DNA of 8,479 nt. It comes from Bacillota bacterium. Lineage in GTDB: Bacteria > Bacillota_E > JAJZYS01 > JAJYTV01. Under the pieces are notes generated by a model that made no database searches, was not told the DNA's origin, and saw nothing but the letters and a program-made list of their open reading frames with translations. The stretch covers positions 1 to 8,479 of the forward strand of contig JAJZVM010000174.1 of assembly GCA_021845645.1 (NCBI GenBank). Reading direction: 5' to 3'. Of the stretch, positions 4,522-8,479 are shown piece by piece (within the stretch, counting starts at the first letter, position 1; every line of letters starts with the position of its first letter). Both the position numbers and the translations under genes were made by a program.

Positions 4522-5475
4522 ATGTCTGAACCAATCGAACCATCGCTTGCCGAGATCGAAGCCGCGGCCCGCCTGATCGGGCCTGTTCTCCTGCCCACGC
4601 CCCTCCTGCAGGCCCGCGCGCCAGGTCTCGAAGCGCTCCGCCTCAAGCCCGAGAACCTGCAGCGGACAGGCTCCTTCAAGATCCGCGGCGCATACCACAA
4701 GCTCGCAAGCTCGCTCGAGGCGGCGCAGGCGCACGGCGTGATCGCCTATTCGTCGGGCAACCACGGGCAGGCCGTCGCCTGCGCCGCAGCGCTGCTCGGC
4801 TGCCGCGCCCGCATCGTCATGCCGGAAGGCGGCGTCGTCGAAAAGCGCGAGGGGGTTCTGTCGTACGGCGGCGAGGTCGTCCTCTGCCAGGGAGGCTCCG
4901 ACGAGCGCAGGCGCATCGCCGAGGAGCAGGCCGCGCAGGAAGGCTTCGTCCTCGTGCCGCCCTACGACGACCTGCAGATCATCGCGGGCCAGGCCAGCGT
5001 CGGCCTCGAGATCGGGCTTGCGTTGCCCGACGTCCGGCAGGTGCTCGTCCCGGTCGGCGGAGGCGGACTCTGCGCGGGCACCGCACTCGCGCTCAAGGCG
5101 CTCGTGCCCGGCGTCGAGGTCATCGGTGTCGAGCCGCAGGGCGCGAACGACCTCGCGCTCAGCTTCGCGCGCGGCGAGCACGTGTCGCTCGACACGATCG
5201 ACACGGCCGCCGACGGCCTGCGCACGCAGTCGGTGGGCAACCTGAACTACGACATCCTGCGCCGGGTCGTCGACCGGGTGGTCACCGTCACGGAGGACGA
5301 GATCCTCGCGGCGGTGCGTTCCCTGCTCTGGCGGGAGAAGCTCGTGGTCGAGCCGTCCGGCGCAGTCGCCTACGCAGCCTTCATGGCGGGCAAGGTGGAC
5401 GGGGCACTCCGGAGCGTCGCCGTCCTCTCGGGCGGAAACATCTCGCGAGAGTACCTCAAGCGGGTCGTGGGCTGA
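4522..5475 (+). CDS. PLP-dependent threonine/serine dehydratase, short form
   Basis: This fold-type II PLP enzyme probably deaminates L-threonine to 2-oxobutanoate and/or L-serine to pyruvate, releasing ammonia. Landmarks in the 317 residues are: the Schiff-base lysine K53 in TGSFKIRGAYHK, the substrate loop SSGNHGQAVA (77-86), the phosphate-binding glycines GGGG (179-182), VEPSGAVA (276-283), and the ring-nitrogen serine in LSGGN (S303). It ends after the catalytic domain, like catabolic TdcB or serine racemase, without the C-terminal ACT-like domain of biosynthetic IlvA. Serine racemase or 3-hydroxyaspartate dehydratase activity cannot be excluded. ATG 4522 is the natural start; the frame is open back to 4363, but that extension overlaps pepF and is not protein-like. 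It is the first gene of a three-gene operon whose last member carries a stand-alone ACT domain. Confidence 0.93.
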   Translation: MSEPIEPSLAEIEAAARLIGPVLLPTPLLQARAPGLEALRLKPENLQRTGSFKIRGAYHKLASSLEAAQAHGVIAYSSGNHGQAVACAAALLGCRARIVMPEGGVVEKREGVLSYGGEVVLCQGGSDERRRIAEEQAAQEGFVLVPPYDDLQIIAGQASVGLEIGLALPDVRQVLVPVGGGGLCAGTALALKALVPGVEVIGVEPQGANDLALSFARGEHVSLDTIDTAADGLRTQSVGNLNYDILRRVVDRVVTVTEDEILAAVRSLLWREKLVVEPSGAVAYAAFMAGKVDGALRSVAVLSGGNISREYLKRVVG

Positions 5476-5477
5476 AG

Positions 5478-6413
5478 GTGTCCAGGGCCACACAGGGGAT
5501 CGCGCTGGTGCTCGTGGCCGCGAGCCTGTGGGGCCTCAGCGGCACGGCGGCCCAGCTCCTTTTCGTTCGCTACGGCTTCTCGCCGCTGTTTCTCGTCGTG
5601 GTGCGCCTCTGGGGCGCGGGCCTGATCCTCGCGCTCGTGCTCCTTTGGCGCCAGCCGGGCAGTCTGCGCGTCTCGGCGCGGGACCTCGGCCATCTCGCCG
5701 TCTTCGGCGCCTTCGGCTTCTTCCTCGTCCAGTTCGGCTACTTCGCCGCGATCTCGCTGATCGGCGTCGCCATGGCGACCTTCCTGCAATACCTCGGCCC
5801 ACCGCTGATCGCGGCCTGGGTCGTGCTGAGCGAGCGGCGGCTCCCGGCGCGGTCCGAATCCGTCGCGCTGGTTCTCGCGGTCCTTGGCACGCTGCTTCTC
5901 GTGCTCGGCAAGGGCCAGCTGCGCCTGCAGCCGCTCGGCGTCGCGCTGGGACTGATCACGGCGCTCAGCCTCGCATTCTACACAATCTATCCGAGGGACC
6001 TCGTCGCGCGACGCGGCGCCTTCGTCACGACCGCCTACGGCTTCCTCTACGGCGCCGTCATCGCGACCGTGCCCTGGCCGCTCTGGCTGCACGGCATGGG
6101 GCGCCTCACCCCCGAGAGCGTGCTGCTCATCGCATTCGTCGTGGTGCTGGGCACACTGGTGCCATTCGCCCTCTACGTGTACTCCCTGACCCGTCTCGAA
6201 CCGACGGCCGTCGGCATCGCGGCGACCGCGGAGCCCCTCTCGGCGGCCATCAGCGCGTTTGTGGTGCTGGGACAGACGCTGAACTGGCCGCAGTACCTGG
6301 GCGGCGCCTTGATCGTCGGCGCCATGCTGGCGCTTGCGCTGCACGGCGGCAGGAGCCCGGGCCGCGAGGCAGAACCCACCCCACTAGCCGCATCCGGGAG
6401 GTCTCAGATCTGA
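5478..6413 (+). CDS. EamA/DMT-superfamily transporter
   Basis: This is a 311-residue integral membrane protein with about ten hydrophobic helices in two repeats (residues about 7-143 and 153-290), the EamA layout of drug/metabolite transporters. The end of the first repeat reads FLQYLGPPLIAAWVVLSER, a typical P-x-x-x-x-x-x-x-x-x-x-E signature. The second has AEPLSAAISAFVVLGQTL, where Gln replaces the usual Glu of L-G-E. Many family members export amino acids or other small metabolites; the substrate cannot be read from sequence. GTG 5478 starts 2 nt after the dehydratase TGA with no good ribosome binding site, so it probably depends on translational coupling. Its stop overlaps the next start (TGATG). 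Co-transcription with a dehydratase and an ACT protein points to an amino acid or related metabolite. Confidence 0.92.
   Translation: MSRATQGIALVLVAASLWGLSGTAAQLLFVRYGFSPLFLVVVRLWGAGLILALVLLWRQPGSLRVSARDLGHLAVFGAFGFFLVQFGYFAAISLIGVAMATFLQYLGPPLIAAWVVLSERRLPARSESVALVLAVLGTLLLVLGKGQLRLQPLGVALGLITALSLAFYTIYPRDLVARRGAFVTTAYGFLYGAVIATVPWPLWLHGMGRLTPESVLLIAFVVVLGTLVPFALYVYSLTRLEPTAVGIAATAEPLSAAISAFVVLGQTLNWPQYLGGALIVGAMLALALHGGRSPGREAEPTPLAASGRSQI
6396..6401 (+). promoter_or_regulatory. Shine-Dalgarno of the CBS/ACT gene
   Basis: GGGAGG lies inside the 3' end of the transporter gene, 11 nt before ATG 6413, and supports that start over the internal ATG 6431. Confidence 0.6.
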
Positions 6414-7021
6414 TGCTACTCGGATCGCTGATGCTGCCGCTCGACCGCTCCCTGGTCTCGCCGCTCGCCCCGCTCAGCGAGGCGTACCGGCAGCTCCTTG
6501 ACGCGCAGCTCACCTGCCTTGTGCTCGACGAGCAGCCGCGCGGGCGCATCGTGCGCATGCGCAGCATCCTCGAACATCTGGCCGGCGCAGTGATGCACGG
6601 CATGAAGGCCGACCCTGGCCGGCCCGTCGCGACCATCGCGGAGCATGTCGAGACCCTGCCGCACACCGCGCCGCTCGAACTGGCAGCGAAGGCGCTCTGG
6701 CGCAGGCCGAGCCGCGCCGTGCTGGTGGCAAACGACGCGGGCGAGGTCGTCGGCCTGCTCGGCTGGCCCCAGCTCAACCGCTTCTTCGACGAGATCCTGG
6801 ACATCGAGTACGCGGCGCGCCTGCACTTCCGCGTCGGCGACCGTCCCGGCGAGATGGCGCGCGCCCTCGGTGCCGTGGCCGCAACCGGCGCGAACGTGCA
6901 GGCGACCTACCTCTCCCATCCCCAGGGCGACCACCGCTTCGGCACGATCTACGTGCCGGGCGACGCCGTGCAGGCGGCGCGGGCGGCCCTCGAGGCGGCT
7001 GGGTTCGCCATGGCGGAGTGA
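6413..7021 (+). CDS. Tandem-CBS plus ACT domain regulatory protein (AcuB-like)
   Basis: This is a 202-residue soluble protein. Residues about 10-60 (SPLAPLSEAYRQLLDAQLTC, then VLDEQPRGRIVRMRSILEHL) and about 72-130 (ATIAEHVETLPHTAPLELAA, then RAVLVANDAGEVVGLLGWPQ) form a CBS pair, a fold that usually binds adenine nucleotides. Residues about 135-200 are an ACT domain: LHFRVGDRPGEMARAL with the D-R-P-G turn, then VAATGANVQATY, which usually binds amino acids. The order CBS-CBS-ACT and the length match AcuB of Bacillus acetoin metabolism, but no other acu gene is present. ATG 6413 shares one base with the transporter stop. The first CBS domain is rather degenerate. Because the operon's dehydratase lacks an ACT domain, this protein may sense its product or effector in trans (inference). 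Confidence 0.85.
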   Translation: MLLGSLMLPLDRSLVSPLAPLSEAYRQLLDAQLTCLVLDEQPRGRIVRMRSILEHLAGAVMHGMKADPGRPVATIAEHVETLPHTAPLELAAKALWRRPSRAVLVANDAGEVVGLLGWPQLNRFFDEILDIEYAARLHFRVGDRPGEMARALGAVAATGANVQATYLSHPQGDHRFGTIYVPGDAVQAARAALEAAGFAMAE

Positions 7022-7037
7022 AGGCTCCCCGGAAGGT

Positions 7038-7067
7038 GAAGGGCCGCCCCAGCCGGGGCGGCCCTTC
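7038..7067. terminator. Perfect 13-bp hairpin between convergent operon and carboxypeptidase
   Basis: GAAGGGCCGCCCC (7038-7050) pairs perfectly with GGGGCGGCCCTTC (7055-7067) around the loop AGCC. It begins 17 nt after the CBS/ACT stop and ends 8 nt short of the stop of the opposing carboxypeptidase gene, so it can terminate both transcripts. There is no long T-run on either side beyond the TT in the stem, but stem strength and position are typical of a bidirectional terminator. Confidence 0.75.
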
Positions 7068-7075
7068 CCGTTGCG

Positions 7076-8479
7076 CTAGAGCCCGTAGATCTCGCCGAAC
7101 TTGGCCTGGATGTAATCGAGGTAGGGCTTTGTCGTGAGGCCTTCGCCCGTCACCCGGCGCATCAGGCCGTCCGTCGTCTCGCGCGAGCCGAGCCCGTGCA
7201 CCTCCCGGCGCAAAAACGCCAGGAGCGGCGCGAACTCACCCCTTGCGATCAGTTCGCCGAGATCCCCGATGGCGGCCTCCGCGGCCCGCCAGAGCTGTCC
7301 CGCGACCACGTTGCCGACGGTGTAGCCGACGAAGCCGCCCAGGCCAGAGGTCCAGTGGATGTCCTGGAGCGGTCCCGAGAGGTCGTCGGGGGGCGTGACG
7401 TCCAGATATGCCTGCATCTTGTCCGTCCAGGCCGCCGGCACGTCCTGCGCCTTGAGCTCGCCACGCATCAGGGCCCGCTCGACTTCGAAGCGCACCGCGA
7501 TGTGCAGGTTGTAGGTCACCTCGTCCGCGTCGACGCGGATCAGCGACGGCTCGACGTAGTTGACGGCCCTGTAGACATCCTCGACCGTCGCAGCGGCGAG
7601 CTGGGGCCTGAACGCCATCTGCGCCTTCGGCAGGAAGTACCGCCAGAACGGGCGCGAACGCCCGACGAGATTCTCCCAGAGTCTCGACTGGGATTCGTGC
7701 ACGCCGCTCGACACGGCCTGGCCGAGCGGCGTGCGGGCCCACTCGGCCGGCAGCCCCTGCTCGTACAGCCCGTGACCACCTTCGTGCAGGGTGGAGAAGA
7801 GGCCGGACGCGAACGTCGTCTCATCGATGCGCGTCGTGATGCGCACGTCGCCCACGGCGAACGATGTGGTGAAGGGATGGATCGAGCGGTCCTGGCGGCC
7901 GCGGCGGAAGTCGAAGCCGAACGCCTCGACCGCCTCGAGCCCGAGTTGCCACTGGGCTGCTTCCGGGAAGTGGCCGAAGAGCGGGCTGCGATCGACCCTG
8001 TCCTTGCGCTCCGCGATCCGCTGCACGAGCGGCACGAAGGCCTCCTTGAGCCCGCCGAGCAGCTGCGCCGCAGCCTGTGCGGTGATGCCGGGCTCGGAGA
8101 AGTCGAGCAGGGCGTCGTACGGCTCGTCCTGGTAGCCGATCGCGTCGGCGATCTCGCGGCTGAGCTCGACGATCTTGGCGAACGCCGGGGCGAAGAGGGA
8201 GAAGTCCTTCTCTGACCGCGCGATGACCCAGGCCTCGTACGCATCGGTCGTCAGGCGCATCTGGCGTGCGACAAGCTCGCGCGGCAGCTTGGCCGCCTGG
8301 TCGTAGGCGCGCTGCGCCGTGCGCAGGAAGGCCTGGTGCAGCGCGTCGCCGGGTCTCTCCCGCACCTCTTCCGCAAACGCCTGGAGCAGGTCCCGCAGTT
8401 CGGGGCTCGTCAGGCGCTCGTGCGCCAGAGAAGCCAGCGTGGCGAGCTGCTCGCCGCGCGCGGCGTTGCCGCCCTGGGG
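7076..8479 (-). CDS. Carboxypeptidase Taq, peptidase family M32 (5' end beyond window)
   Basis: This zinc carboxypeptidase removes C-terminal residues from peptides in the cytoplasm. 467 residues are visible before the TAG at 7076-7078; the family runs to about 500, so a few dozen N-terminal residues lie beyond the right edge. The frame is open to 8479 and reads as the family N-terminus (EQLATLASLAHERL). M32 motifs appear in order: IHPFTTSF, DVRITTR (D-x-R-x-T), HEGGHGLYE with zinc motif HEGGH (7772-7786), HESQSRLWEN with the third ligand Glu (7694-7696), IRVDADEVTY (I-R-x-x-A-D), and GPLQDIHWTSG (G-x-x-Q-D-x-H-W). A GTG at 8365 would wrongly remove conserved helices. It is convergent with the dehydratase operon. 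With PepF it makes two peptide-degrading enzymes around one amino-acid operon. Confidence 0.97.
   Translation of the reverse strand, partial: PQGGNAARGEQLATLASLAHERLTSPELRDLLQAFAEEVRERPGDALHQAFLRTAQRAYDQAAKLPRELVARQMRLTTDAYEAWVIARSEKDFSLFAPAFAKIVELSREIADAIGYQDEPYDALLDFSEPGITAQAAAQLLGGLKEAFVPLVQRIAERKDRVDRSPLFGHFPEAAQWQLGLEAVEAFGFDFRRGRQDRSIHPFTTSFAVGDVRITTRIDETTFASGLFSTLHEGGHGLYEQGLPAEWARTPLGQAVSSGVHESQSRLWENLVGRSRPFWRYFLPKAQMAFRPQLAAATVEDVYRAVNYVEPSLIRVDADEVTYNLHIAVRFEVERALMRGELKAQDVPAAWTDKMQAYLDVTPPDDLSGPLQDIHWTSGLGGFVGYTVGNVVAGQLWRAAEAAIGDLGELIARGEFAPLLAFLRREVHGLGSRETTDGLMRRVTGEGLTTKPYLDYIQAKFGEIYGL

Noticed and set aside
4312..5493. 393-codon minus-strand frame opposite the dehydratase
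   Set aside because: The product is Arg/Asp/His-rich and unstructured, overlaps pepF's 5' end, and has no start signal; the plus strand encodes the conserved enzyme.
5528..6412. Long upstream extension of the CBS/ACT frame through the transporter gene
   Set aside because: The extension is Arg/Ala/Pro-rich junk overlapping a clear membrane protein; ATG 6413 with GGGAGG at 6396 is the proper start.
7196..8215. 339-codon plus-strand frame opposite the M32 carboxypeptidase
   Set aside because: It is an antisense shadow; the minus strand carries every M32 motif in order.
1..8479. CRISPR array, tRNA or rRNA genes, riboswitch
   Set aside because: I saw no regularly spaced repeats, no cloverleaf or rRNA-like sequence, and no recognisable riboswitch core on either strand.

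Overview
The window is GC-rich DNA with strong GGAGG-type ribosome binding sites. Its gene set (PepF, a Taq-type M32 carboxypeptidase, an AcuB-like CBS/ACT protein, and debris of IS200/IS605 and ISAzo13 elements) fits a high-GC member of the Bacillota. This is a tentative placement. Deinococcota or Chloroflexota are not excluded, and nothing here is lineage-diagnostic.

Left part (1-1508): a degraded accessory patch. It starts with the 3' end of an unknown gene (+), followed by the 3' end of an ISAzo13-type transposase (-). Next comes a TnpB C-terminal remnant (+) that still carries a strong hairpin resembling an IS200/IS605 right end. A second perfect inverted repeat follows, and then a TnpB N-terminal remnant (+) broken by an amber codon. 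The two TnpB pieces are therefore in C-then-N order, as expected at a right-end/left-end junction of tandem or circular copies. Beyond them lie a small, apparently intact MerR-type DNA-binding protein with an excellent ribosome binding site, and two minus-strand coding fragments joined by a GTGA stop/start overlap.

Middle (1509-2547): about 190 bases with no gene, then a complete lipoprotein gene of unknown family. It ends in a GC-rich hairpin shared with the convergent pepF.

Right part (2576-8479): an ordinary, well-conserved metabolic block. pepF (-) is divergent from a three-gene operon (+) encoding a short PLP-dependent threonine/serine dehydratase without a regulatory domain, an EamA/DMT-family transporter, and a stand-alone tandem-CBS plus ACT protein. 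The junctions are tight (2-nt gap, then 1-nt TGATG overlap). The operon ends at a perfect 13-bp hairpin facing a convergent M32 carboxypeptidase (-) that runs off the right edge. The 149-bp divergent spacer holds a perfect 9-bp inverted repeat, a plausible operator, and a second hairpin between the Shine-Dalgarno and the dehydratase start codon.

Inferred theme: two cytoplasmic metallopeptidases release amino acids from peptides. The operon between them deaminates hydroxy amino acids, probably moves amino acids or related metabolites across the membrane, and senses a ligand through the separate ACT/CBS protein. No wholly new system is evident. The most interesting items are the permuted TnpB remnant with its hairpins, the split dehydratase/ACT arrangement, and the structured control region upstream of the dehydratase.
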